Assembly (NCBI GenBank): GCA_964429355.1
Contig: CAYSCH010000177.1
Location: 1 to 18,399, forward strand
Length of the DNA: 18,399 bases
Direction: 5' to 3'
Origin: JAAYAY01 sp964429355
Lineage (GTDB): Bacteria > Planctomycetota > Planctomycetia > Pirellulales > Thermoguttaceae
The first letter of the stretch is position 1. Each line of letters starts with the position of its first letter. The notes below the pieces were generated by a model. That model saw nothing but the letters and a program-made list of their open reading frames with translations. It ran no database searches and was not told where the DNA came from. Below, in pieces: positions 6,860 through 15,100 of the stretch. Both the position numbers and the translations under genes were made by a program.

Positions 6860-8593
6860 CTACTGGCTCTCGGCTGGATAGACCTTGATCTCGACGCGGC
6901 GGTTCTTGGCGTGGTTCCGCGGATCGCTGGCGTCGGCCGGACGATCCCAGCCCATGCCTTGGACGGAGAACTTGTTGGGGTCCAGGTTGAACTTGGCGAC
7001 CAGGGCCTCCTTGACGGCGGCGGCCCGGTTTTGCGAGAGCTCCTTGACCAGTTCCGCGGGTGCCTGGCCCTTCATCGAGGCGTCGGCATGGCCTTCGATG
7101 ACGATCCGCGCCATGCCGAACTGTTCGGTCACCTTGGCGGCCTCCTCCAGCACGAGATCGACCATCGGGTCGTAGAGTTCTTCAACCGATTGGCCGTCCA
7201 CCTCGCGAGTGACCTTCTTGTGAAGATCCCAACTGTTCGGGAAGAAGTGGATCACGATCGTGTTGGTCAGGATCTCTTCCGACTCGGCCTGGATCTCGCT
7301 GACTGTCTTGGGAACGAAGACCGGGTCGTACTCGTTCCTCTGCGATTTGTACTTCTCCTCCGCTCCAAGCTTCTGGATGATGGAGAAGTCCATCACCTGG
7401 TCGAAGGGGACCTTGGCCTCCGTGATGGCGCCGATCTGCTTGTAGAGGTAATACGCCTGGTTCCAGACTCGCTCGAAGTTCGTGGGATTGTTCTGGTTCA
7501 TGAAGAACTGGTAGTTCTCGGCCCAGTTGGTGCTGTGGGCGTCGCCGAACATGGAGAGGGCTTCGGTGGCCGGGATGTCGTAGCCGCCGCCCATCAGCTC
7601 GGCGCACTTGACCTTGTTCTCCTGCACTTTGAGGCTTTCCATGGCGTCGAAGATGCCTCGGACCAGCCCCTCGATGATGCCGGGATTGTCGTTGGCGAAG
7701 TCGGCGCGGGCGAACCAGACGTCGGCGATGAGCTTGTTGGCGGTGGCGGTAGTGACCAGCATCCGGTTGCCCTTGATGTCGGCCAGCTTGTAGATGTCGG
7801 GGGCCCAGGAGACAGCCCCGGCGACGCCCTTTTCGACCTCAAACGCCCGAGCCGCCTCGAAGGCCGTGTTGGTGTAGGTCATCTCGACCTCGGAGGGCTG
7901 CACGCCGCCGGCCACGAGCATATTCAGGGCGAAGTATTGGGAGGGGGAGTTCTGCGCCAGCACGAGCTTCTTGCCCCGCAGATCGGCCACCGTTTTGATG
8001 TTCTCGCGGACCACGATTCCGTCGCCGCCGTTGGACCAGTCGACCTGCTGGTAGATGCGCGGCATCACGCGGCTGTCGTTGGCCTTGACCAGCCCGTCCA
8101 TGAACAGGGGCACCATGTCGAGAGTGGCCCAGCCGATGTGGACTTCGCCGGCGGCGTAGGCGTTGCGCATGGCGACCGGATCGTCGATCAGCACCAGCTC
8201 CACCTTGAAGTCCTTGCCGTCGGGTGTCTTCCAGACCTTGCCCGGCTTGAAACCGTCGTTGGCAAAGATGATCGGTCCCCAGCCGGCCCAGACGTTCAGG
8301 GCGAATCGCACCGTGTTGTCTTCAAGGGGCCGGTAGGCCGAAGTGCCCTTGACGGCGGGGAGCTTTGTCCCGGGAACGAAGTTGTATTCGCTGACGGTCG
8401 TGACACTGGCCGTGTCGCTGGCCTCCGCGACCTGGCCAAGTTGGGCGGGATCGATGGCCTGAGATGGGCCGCCCTTGTCGGGCTGGACCTCGGGCGGAGC
8501 GACGATGTCGGAGCGGTAGTAGGCAAATGCCACGAGGCCGAGCACGACCACAGCCAGTGCGACGTAGAAGGAGGCTTTCGGTTTGCCTGCCAT
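6860..8593 (-). CDS. Membrane-anchored NitT/TauT-like substrate-binding protein fused to an OmpA-like peptidoglycan-binding domain
   Basis: 577 aa with an unusual two-domain layout. A short basic start (K4, K6) and a hydrophobic helix (8-26) without a convincing signal-peptidase site suggest an uncleaved membrane anchor. A linker (27-90) leads to a periplasmic substrate-binding domain of the nitrate/sulfonate/taurine type (about 93-420): V-R-F-A-L-N-V-W-A-G-W-G (95-106), A-Y-A-A-G-E-V-H-I-G-W-A-T (145-157), L-R-G-K-K-L-V-L-A (205-213). The last 135 residues are an OmpA/MotB-like domain: I-V-I-E-G-H-A-D504, L-S-Q-N-R523-A-A-A-V, V-Q-G-M-G-W-D-R-P (544-552), and N-R-R-V-E-I (564-569). D504 and R523 align with the Asp/Arg pair that binds diaminopimelate in OmpA domains, although the loop between them is 4 residues longer than usual. 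The binding protein would therefore be tethered to both inner membrane and cell wall. AAGGAG lies 6 nt before the ATG. It heads the transporter genes, with the permease 12 bp downstream. Confidence 0.9.
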   Translation of the reverse strand: MAGKPKASFYVALAVVVLGLVAFAYYRSDIVAPPEVQPDKGGPSQAIDPAQLGQVAEASDTASVTTVSEYNFVPGTKLPAVKGTSAYRPLEDNTVRFALNVWAGWGPIIFANDGFKPGKVWKTPDGKDFKVELVLIDDPVAMRNAYAAGEVHIGWATLDMVPLFMDGLVKANDSRVMPRIYQQVDWSNGGDGIVVRENIKTVADLRGKKLVLAQNSPSQYFALNMLVAGGVQPSEVEMTYTNTAFEAARAFEVEKGVAGAVSWAPDIYKLADIKGNRMLVTTATANKLIADVWFARADFANDNPGIIEGLVRGIFDAMESLKVQENKVKCAELMGGGYDIPATEALSMFGDAHSTNWAENYQFFMNQNNPTNFERVWNQAYYLYKQIGAITEAKVPFDQVMDFSIIQKLGAEEKYKSQRNEYDPVFVPKTVSEIQAESEEILTNTIVIHFFPNSWDLHKKVTREVDGQSVEELYDPMVDLVLEEAAKVTEQFGMARIVIEGHADASMKGQAPAELVKELSQNRAAAVKEALVAKFNLDPNKFSVQGMGWDRPADASDPRNHAKNRRVEIKVYPAESQ

Positions 8594-8599
8594 GGATTT

Positions 8600-8605
8600 C
8601 TCCTT
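8600..8605 (-). promoter_or_regulatory. Strong Shine-Dalgarno of the binding protein/OmpA gene
   Basis: AAGGAG on the minus strand, 6 nt from the ATG at 8593. It is the best ribosome binding site in the block and suggests the binding protein is translated at a higher level than its neighbours, as is usual for importers. Confidence 0.75.
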
Positions 8606-8731
8606 GTTGTAAGGATTCTTGTTCAGTGCTTATTGACGGCTCACAAACAACTTCTTATTCGTCTGCCACCTCAGCTCACCGTCTTGCGCAAGGAGAGAAG
8701 TGAGGCGGCCAATTCGTTCCTGAGCCGCCGG

Positions 8732-9034
8732 TCAGCCGCGGAAAACCGTTTTGGGCCGCGCCGTGTGCATTGCATACATCATTTGCATCAGGTCGTAGGC
8801 CGTCAGTTCGCAGAGGAGCTGGGTAACCTTGGCGTGCAGATTGTCGTCGAGCAGGGGTTCGACCTGGCGCATCACGTCCACCAGCTTCGATTCCTGCTCG
8901 CGGATCTCCGTTTCGTCCACGACGCCGTCGGCGACGGCGGAGAGGAAGGTCTCCATCCGGCGCGCCTGCTCCTGGATGATCGGGACGTTTGACGATTCGT
9001 CAAACCAGGCGGATCTCGTTTGTTCTCGTGCCAT
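8732..9034 (-). CDS. Small (100 aa) all-helical protein of unknown function
   Basis: 100 aa from ATG 9034, chosen over an upstream in-frame start at 9109 because GGGAGC (9041-9046) lies 6 nt before it. The upstream extension is also low-complexity and Pro/Ser/Arg-rich. I do not recognise a named family. The sequence is soluble, acidic and predicted helical: P-I-I-Q-E-Q-A-R-R-M-E-T-F-L (18-31), an acidic turn A-D-G-V-V-D-E-T-E-I-R-E-Q (35-47), then L-V-D-V-M-R-Q-V (51-58), A-K-V-T-Q-L-L-C-E-L (68-77) and D-L-M-Q-M-M-Y-A-M-H (81-90). The D-G-x-V-D-E-x-E turn is reminiscent of EF-hand or TerB-like helical proteins, but this is a weak resemblance. It sits between the AAA+ ATPase (98 bp upstream) and the binding protein (138 bp downstream) on the same strand, which argues for an adaptor role in the block. 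Confidence 0.7.
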   Translation of the reverse strand: MAREQTRSAWFDESSNVPIIQEQARRMETFLSAVADGVVDETEIREQESKLVDVMRQVEPLLDDNLHAKVTQLLCELTAYDLMQMMYAMHTARPKTVFRG

Positions 9035-9132
9035 GCGATTGCTCCCGCGGGGTTGTTTCCAGGGTGCGGCGGGTGAGCCTGGAAGGGATTCGCTCCTCGC
9101 ACCCGGCATATTGGATTAGCCTGTTTCGATTC

Positions 9133-10872
9133 TCATTCTTCCACGATTTGGCGGATCGCCACCATCCGTTCCTGAAGCCGTGCCCGCCCGTCGGGGTCCG
9201 ACACCTTTTCCCGCCAGGCGGACGGCAGAAAACTCAGTTGCGTGCATTCCAGGACGGCCGCGATCTCCTGCAACTCTTTCTGCAAGCCTTCCGACGAAGG
9301 GATGAACTCGCCGAGGGCATACTGGAGATCGGCGGTCGTCAACTCGGATCGCCCCTCGGAGAGCATTTGCCGGCAGGCCCCCAGAACGATGCTCTCGATG
9401 TCGGCGCCGGTCAGCCGCCGCTCTGCAGCGACCGGCGGCACCGCGTCGGCCGCCAGGGCGACCTTGTTCTTGCGGGCCATGACCTTGAACATGGTGCGGA
9501 TCTCGTCTTCCTCGATTGGATAGAACAGGGGGATATGCACCTCAGCCCTGCCCTGCCGCTTAAGGTCGATCGGCAACAGTTCGGGCCGCGACGTGAGCAG
9601 CATCCAGATGATCTTGCCTCGGTAGCGGGTATCGCCCATCTGTCGGGCGATCATCGAAAACACACGGGCCGAGGTGCCCGAGTCGCCCTCCGCCTGCCGG
9701 TTGCCCAAGGCCGCGTCGGCCTCGTCGATGATCACGACGACCGGCCCAAGGGAGCGGAGCACGGCCAGCACCTTCTGCAGGTTGCCTTCGGTCTCACCGA
9801 CGTACTTGGAACGGAAGTTCTTCAGCTCGGCACAGGGAATCCCGATCGATCCGGCGTAGCATTCGGCCAGAAACGTCTTGCCGGTGCCCACCGGGCCGCA
9901 GATCAGGTAGCCCATCGGCGCGGCATCGAGCCGACCTTTGGCGATCCACTCGGCGTCCTGTTGCAGTCGCCGCTTGGCCTCCGTGTGTCCCACGACCAGG
10001 TCGAGCGTGTGGTTTGGCTCGACGAACTCGACCAGGCCCTGGCAATCCCGCTCGATGATGCCCTTCTTCAACTGGCGAAACCGTCCGCTGTCCACGCGGC
10101 GATCGCTGTGCTCCGCCTGGGAGAGGAGCACGTTCAGATTGACGAGGTTCAAACCATTGGACATGTCGGCGAGTTGGTCGGGCGAAAAATCGGTCAGTTG
10201 CGAGAAATCTTTGCCCGTGGCCACGTGCTGGCAGAATTGACGCCGCTGGTCGGCGTCGGGCAGGGGAATCTCAACCACGGCCACATGCTGGCTCTCGACC
10301 AGCCGCTGACTGACGTCGGCCAATCGATCGGCCACCAGGCAGAACGCCACATTCACCCGTTTGATGTGCGGGTTCTGAGCCCAGCTCAAGAAACGGACCA
10401 GCCTCGCGGCCGTCCCGCCCGCCATGGTTCCCAGGGCGGCCTCGGGAACCAGGTATTGAGCGTACTCGAACAGAATGGCCATGCTCTTGCGGTCGGCCGG
10501 GCTGTCGATGAGGCATCGCTCGACGAGGGTGTCCAGAAGCAGGAGCACGCGGTCGGGCTCACGGGGCCACGCGGAATGCTCACCCCACCTGGCCGTCAGA
10601 TGCTGCAACATTTTGCGCAGTCGCTCCGAATCGCTGCCGGCCCTCGGCTGAAGACCGCGGCTCAGATCGTGGCCCAGGACGACGTCCCACTTGCCGAATA
10701 CCTGCGTGGTCAGGAACTCCGACAGGTTGCAGTAAGCATCGCCGCCGTCTCCGGGGCAGCGGAACAGATCGTGCACGTTTCCATGCACGAGGAAAACGCA
10801 TGTGGTGCCGGAGAAGTACAACTCGGCCAATTGCCGAGCCCAGGAGGGATACCAATCCGGAAGCTGGTCCAT
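9133..10872 (-). CDS. AAA+ ATPase with a degenerate N-terminal and an intact C-terminal AAA module
   Basis: 579 aa from ATG 10872. A GTG at 10989 would add 39 residues and cannot be excluded, as neither start has a clear ribosome site. The C-terminal module (about 290-510) is a classical AAA domain: Walker A G-P-V-G-T-G-K-T (326-333), S-K-Y-V-G-E-T-E (355-362), Walker B V-V-V-I-I-D-E-A-D (378-386), sensor-1 L-L-T-S-R-P (425-430), arginine-finger region L-K-R-Q-G-R442 and sensor-2 L-T-G-A-D-I-E-S-I-V (487-496). It should hydrolyse ATP as a ring and remodel proteins. The N-terminal 280 residues look like a second, dead AAA module: V-F-L-V-H-G-N-V-H-D-L-F (26-37) has no Walker A, and L-L-L-L-D-T (110-115) has no Walker B Glu. 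This two-part plan recalls Ycf46-like ATPases. It lies 294 bp downstream of the pspA-like gene, making a PspA-oligomer-remodelling role attractive but inferred. It is unlike PspF: there is no sigma-54 GAFTGA motif or DNA-binding helix-turn-helix. Confidence 0.88.
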   Translation of the reverse strand: MDQLPDWYPSWARQLAELYFSGTTCVFLVHGNVHDLFRCPGDGGDAYCNLSEFLTTQVFGKWDVVLGHDLSRGLQPRAGSDSERLRKMLQHLTARWGEHSAWPREPDRVLLLLDTLVERCLIDSPADRKSMAILFEYAQYLVPEAALGTMAGGTAARLVRFLSWAQNPHIKRVNVAFCLVADRLADVSQRLVESQHVAVVEIPLPDADQRRQFCQHVATGKDFSQLTDFSPDQLADMSNGLNLVNLNVLLSQAEHSDRRVDSGRFRQLKKGIIERDCQGLVEFVEPNHTLDLVVGHTEAKRRLQQDAEWIAKGRLDAAPMGYLICGPVGTGKTFLAECYAGSIGIPCAELKNFRSKYVGETEGNLQKVLAVLRSLGPVVVIIDEADAALGNRQAEGDSGTSARVFSMIARQMGDTRYRGKIIWMLLTSRPELLPIDLKRQGRAEVHIPLFYPIEEDEIRTMFKVMARKNKVALAADAVPPVAAERRLTGADIESIVLGACRQMLSEGRSELTTADLQYALGEFIPSSEGLQKELQEIAAVLECTQLSFLPSAWREKVSDPDGRARLQERMVAIRQIVEE

Positions 10873-11166
10873 CGCGGCCACGGCCGGTCGCGAGACTTCG
10901 GATGCCAAGGTTGTTTTCTGCGTTCGATCCAAAGCCGCCCTCACGAAATCCTGGTGCACGCTGAAGTGGCACGCTCGACTGAGTTCCACCAGACTTGGCC
11001 GCCGGATGGTCCTGCGCGAATCGCGGAAAAACCGTCGCCGCGGGAGATCGCCCCGTGGGCTTGGCCCGCGTCTGGCTGCGTCTGTGCCTTGTGTTTGAAG
11101 TAACCACCGGGTTTATCGAGCCGGTGAACGGCGTCTCACGAAATCTTCCCCCAAGCGCAGGGACCG

Positions 11167-11903
11167 TCAGCCCTCCACTTCCTTGACTTTCTCAGCCGGT
11201 CCCAACTCCTTGGTTGTCTCCGAGACGCCGGCCGTTTCGGGGGTAACCAGGCCGAGTTCCACCTCGAAATCCTTCAGGGCCTGTTCCGCCAGGGCCGCCT
11301 CCATGGCCTGTTCTCGCTCGATGTCGACCACGCCCTCACTCGACATGTCGGAAGCCACGCGGGCCTTGGCCCGGTTCAGATTGATCTTTTCGTTGATCAC
11401 CTGTTCGATCTGGCCAAAGTCGGTGGTAACGTCGAAGTTCAAATCGCTGGCCACCTTGGCCATTTCGGCCTCGGCGCGGCTCATCTTCAGTTCGGCGTCG
11501 TACTTGGTGATCTTCTCGCGAACTTCGGCGAGCTTCTTGCTCGAATGCTTGATCTTCGTCAGNNNNNNNNNNCCTTGAGCTGGCCCTGATCCTCGGCGAG
11601 CTGCTCCCGTGCTTTCTGCAGTTCCAGGGCGAAGGTGGCGGCTGATTGCCGATCGCCGGCCGCCAGATAGGCCTTGACCTTGGCCTCGAGCTTGGCAACG
11701 TGCTGTTGGTCGAGCGTAACCTGATGGGTGACTCGTTCCACGAGGGCCCGGTATTGCTCGAGCCCTTCCCGCCCCTCTTTGAGCTGGTTAACGGCCAGAT
11801 CGTATTCGTACTGCATCTGGGAAATGGGATCGGCCGTCCAAAATACATTCGCGATTTTGTTGATCTGGGCCATCAGCGAATGCCACAGCTTCCCGAAGAT
11901 CAT
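11167..11903 (-). CDS. pspA: PspA/IM30 (VIPP1)-family membrane-associated protein, interrupted by an assembly gap
   Basis: About 244 aa in two parts: 110 residues from ATG 11903 to the gap, and 131 residues from 11562 to the stop at 11167. PspA/IM30 proteins bind the inner face of the cytoplasmic membrane through an N-terminal amphipathic helix and assemble ESCRT-III-like rods or rings that stabilise damaged membranes. Seen here: the N-terminal helix M-I-F-G-K-L-W-H-S-L-M-A-Q-I-N-K-I (1-17), D-P-I-S-Q-M (25-30) where the family typically has an E-D-P motif, long heptad coiled coil (30-110 and after the gap), and A-A-G-D-R-Q-S-A at the helix hairpin (81-88). The acidic tail extends beyond the PspA fold. 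The halves are in different frames only because of the 10-N placeholder; I do not read it as a frameshift. A purine-rich AAAGGAAA lies upstream, and a consensus-like promoter is at 12033-12062. It is the first gene of the seven-gene block. Confidence 0.85.
11563..11572. other. Assembly gap (10 N) inside the pspA-like gene
   Basis: Ten N bases. To keep the reading frame between the upstream ..E-D-Q-G-Q-L-K and downstream L-T-K-I-K.. parts, the true gap must be 2 mod 3 (8, 11, 14... bases), not 10. The number is therefore a placeholder. All coordinates to the right may be offset from the real chromosome. Confidence 0.95.
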
Positions 11904-11941
11904 TGGCGCACCGTTTCCTTTCATCAAGCTTCGTAAACAGC

Positions 11942-11985
11942 GGGCTGAGCCAGCCCAGGATCGTCTGCGACCCATCGAACGATGG
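11942..11985 (-). promoter_or_regulatory. Dyad symmetries in the pspA leader
   Basis: Two close inverted repeats lie between the pspA promoter and start codon: GGGCTG-agc-CAGCCC (11942-11956) and CCATCG-aa-CGATGG (11972-11985). They could be an operator or small leader hairpins. No factor can be assigned. Confidence 0.3.
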
Positions 11986-12032
11986 AGACAGCCTTGATAC
12001 CCCTCTTCTTGGTACCCTCGTACTGCTTATTT

Positions 12033-12062
12033 GGTATAGTCCATCAAGGTGTTCGGTGTCAA
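12033..12062 (-). promoter_or_regulatory. Sigma-70-type promoter for the pspA/AAA/ABC block
   Basis: On the minus strand a perfect TTGACA (12057-12062) is followed after 18 bp by TATACC (12033-12038). Transcription would start near 12025, about 120 nt before the pspA ATG. It lies in the 197-bp gap after the GH2 stop codon, in an AT-rich island of an otherwise GC-rich window. No sigma-54 (GG-N10-GC) element like that of enterobacterial psp was noticed here. Confidence 0.5.
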
Positions 12063-12100
12063 TTGTGTGATTATTTGTACATCTCTCAACGAAGCGGCGG

Positions 12101-15100
12101 TCATGGCTCTGCCAGGCCCAGGGCTTCCAGTTGGCGATCGAAGTCGGGGGGCAGGCCGGCGGGCGGCTGATCGGTGTTGGGGGCGGCATAACGCAACATG
12201 TTCCGCAAGATCTGATCGGCAACCGGGTTTCTTCCAAGATTCTCGCGGATCGGGAGCGTGTTCAACAGAAACAGTCCTTCGCCAAGCCGGTACTCGGCCA
12301 GCATCAGGCCGGAGGAGTAGTCGCACGAGACGTTGTTTGCTCCGGCAATGGCCTGCGCCGGGGCCTCCTGGCCCGAGAAGGCCGTGTCCGGAATCATATC
12401 GCGATAGAATGCGTAGTCCATCATTCCACCGCCAGGAAGCCCCTCGAACACCGGGTGGGCCTTTGCCCATTCATCTTTGTGATAGAGCCAGGCCGGCAAT
12501 CCGGTCAGGCTGCCTTTGGTTTCGAGGGGGAGCCATCCGGTTGGATTGTCGCCGCGCCGGAAGACGGCGGGGGAGAGGAAAACCACCGAGGCACCCTGGG
12601 CGATGTGGGTAACGAGCCCCCGCCAGGCTTCCGCAGAATCGGCCGGGGGTGTGGAGGAGACGAGGATCAGCTCCCGTCGGGCGGGTGTCTCGGGCGAGAA
12701 CGGCCGGATGTGGATCTGGTGATCGGCGAGCCAGGTGGCCAGATCCCGGTCGTCGCCCCAGAGAACGACTTCCGTTTCGATCGTTGGCATGGCGGCGGGA
12801 TCCGCCACATGAAACACGGCCTGGCCGCCGGTCGGGGCCCCGCCGCGCTCCAGGGTGGCCAGGAACCGATACTCGCCGGGAGATCCATCGATCGCGACGT
12901 CCTGGGAGAAGAAGGGGATGACCAGCGGCGGCTCGTGCTCCGAGTCGCCCGCAGGTACTGTCACAGAAACCACCTGATCGAAGACTCGCGTCATGTCAGG
13001 AGCAACGGCCAGGAGCCGGACAGGATACTCTCCCGGCGGCAAGGCATCTTCATTGGCCAGAAGGGCTTCGAGCTTGACCGACGAGCCCCGATAAACGTTG
13101 GTCGGCCCGGCGAACAGGCAGAGCCGCAAGGGGGCCAGGGCCTCGAACAGGGCGTCGGTCGCGCCGGGTTTCAGCTCGCGGAAGGTGGTAAACAATCCCT
13201 CGCCACTCATTCCCTGGTCGACCGTGCCCGTCAGGCTGTGCGCCACCAGGTTCGGATTGGCCCGCAGGGCGTTGAGGCCATACAGGCGTTCGGCGGCCAT
13301 CTGGCGGATGCTCTGGGCAAAGAAGTCCTGGGGCGAGGCAAAGCACTCCGCCATCTTCCAACGGTCCCAATCGGCGAGGAACCGATCAAGCTTGTCGCGA
13401 TAGAACTGGGCATCCTCGACGTCCTGTTTGCCGAGCCGTTCGTAATGGCGTGTGACACGCCACAGATCGACCCCGCTGCCGACGCCATATTCCGAGATGA
13501 ACACCGGTCGGTTGCCGCCGCTGAAGGAGCGGAGGGTATCGATCACCGCGGCCGTGTGGGGAACACGCTGGTAAGGATGCTGGTCGTGGAGGACGTCTTC
13601 CCACTGCAGTGAACCAGGATTCGACAGGCTGCCGACGAACTTCTCGTCGGCCTGCGCGTTGCCCTGAGGGTAGCGTGAGAAAGTCGCAGCGTCCGGGGTG
13701 GCGCCGGGGGCAAGACAACCGTACTGCCAGGGACCATTGGGGTTGGCTGCCGGCGAGAAATCTCCGGTGGGGTCGTGGATGGTACCGTCGGCCGGCTGGA
13801 TCCTCGCGGAGAGTGCCGTGGTGTCGCCCCCGTAGGAGCCATTTCCGAAACCGACAACGAAATCCAGGGTGTCCCCCTTCGCCACCGTGAGTTTCCCGGA
13901 AAAGGCCGATTCATTGCCGTGCCCGCCGACATTGATCAGCCCCTGGTGGAGCGGATGGCCGTTGTGGAGGATGTGGACGTCGGTGGTGGCCGATCCGGCA
14001 ATGCCGGTGAAGGCGGCGTCGACGGAGCACTCGCCGTCCGAGGGGCTGGTCCAGCGCAGATCGCTGTACTCGCCCTTCGCCCCCGGATGAAGGGCTATCT
14101 GCCCGGGCTGCCAGGTGATCCCCAGCCCCGTAAGTGGTCGACTCATTCGGTTACGGGTCACGTTGGGATCGGGATCGTTTGAAGCTCGCCAGATGTCGAG
14201 CCCGTCCAGCACGACGCGGCCTGGCAGGTCAAAGCGTCCGCTGTTGAGCATGACCAGGCGAGTATCGTCCAGCGCCCGGACCAGAGGGAGTGACTGAACG
14301 GCGTTGCGAAACACGGGTCCGTCGGAGGTCTCGTTGAGCAGTCCCCACATAACGATGGAGGGATGATTGCGATCGCGCAGGATCATCTCCGATAAGGCCT
14401 CATCGAATCGCGGTTTCATGTTGGGCGAATCGCCGAGGCACCAGCTTCCATAGTGCTCTTCGTAGACGAGCAGTCCGATTTCGTCGCAGAGGTCGAGCTG
14501 GTATCGCGTGGCCAGCCCGGCGATGAACCGGATGGCGTTGAAGCCCATGACTTTCACATTCAGAAGGTCGCGCCGCAGCATGTCGGGATCGGGGGGCAAC
14601 TGCAGCCCGACGGGCGAATGATTGCCGGTGTGCGAACACCTCAGCAGCAGGCGTTTGCCGTTGAGGCGGAAGTAGCCGTCTTCGAAACGGAAGTCGCGAA
14701 AACCGCAGCGCAGGGACCGCTCATCGAACGACGGGCTGCCGCCTTCGCGAACTCGCACGGTCACGCGGTAGAGGTTCGGTTCGTTGAGCTGCCAGCGTCG
14801 TGGGTTGGGAACGGAGAGTTCCAGTTCGACGAGCGAATCGCCCGTCGGCAGCGGCCGCTCGAAGGACTGGGCGAGGAGCGTTTCGCCGCTGGCAGCCGGC
14901 GCGACGGCCAGCTCCAACCGCCCCATGGTCTCGCGCTCGGAGGCGTTCTGCAACTGAATCTGCACGCGGATCGTTTCGGCTTCCATGTCTGGACGGGCGA
15001 AAACATCCTCGATGCGAACGGCGGGCACGGCCAGGACTTCCACCGAATCGACGATGCCGCCGTGGTTGTAGGAGCCGCCGGCGCTGTAGGGGATGACCTT

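Noticed and set aside
10873..10989. 39-residue N-terminal extension of the AAA+ ATPase from GTG 10989
   Set aside because: No ribosome site, and the conserved-looking domain begins just after the ATG at 10872; kept as a possible alternative start.
6740..11103. Two long open frames on the plus strand (750 and 704 codons) opposite the ABC and AAA+ genes
   Set aside because: They are antisense to genes with intact motifs and have low-information Val/Gly/Asp/His-rich translations typical of high-GC shadow frames.
11167..11903. Frameshifted pspA pseudogene
   Set aside because: The frame change coincides exactly with the 10-N placeholder, and both flanks are good family sequence.
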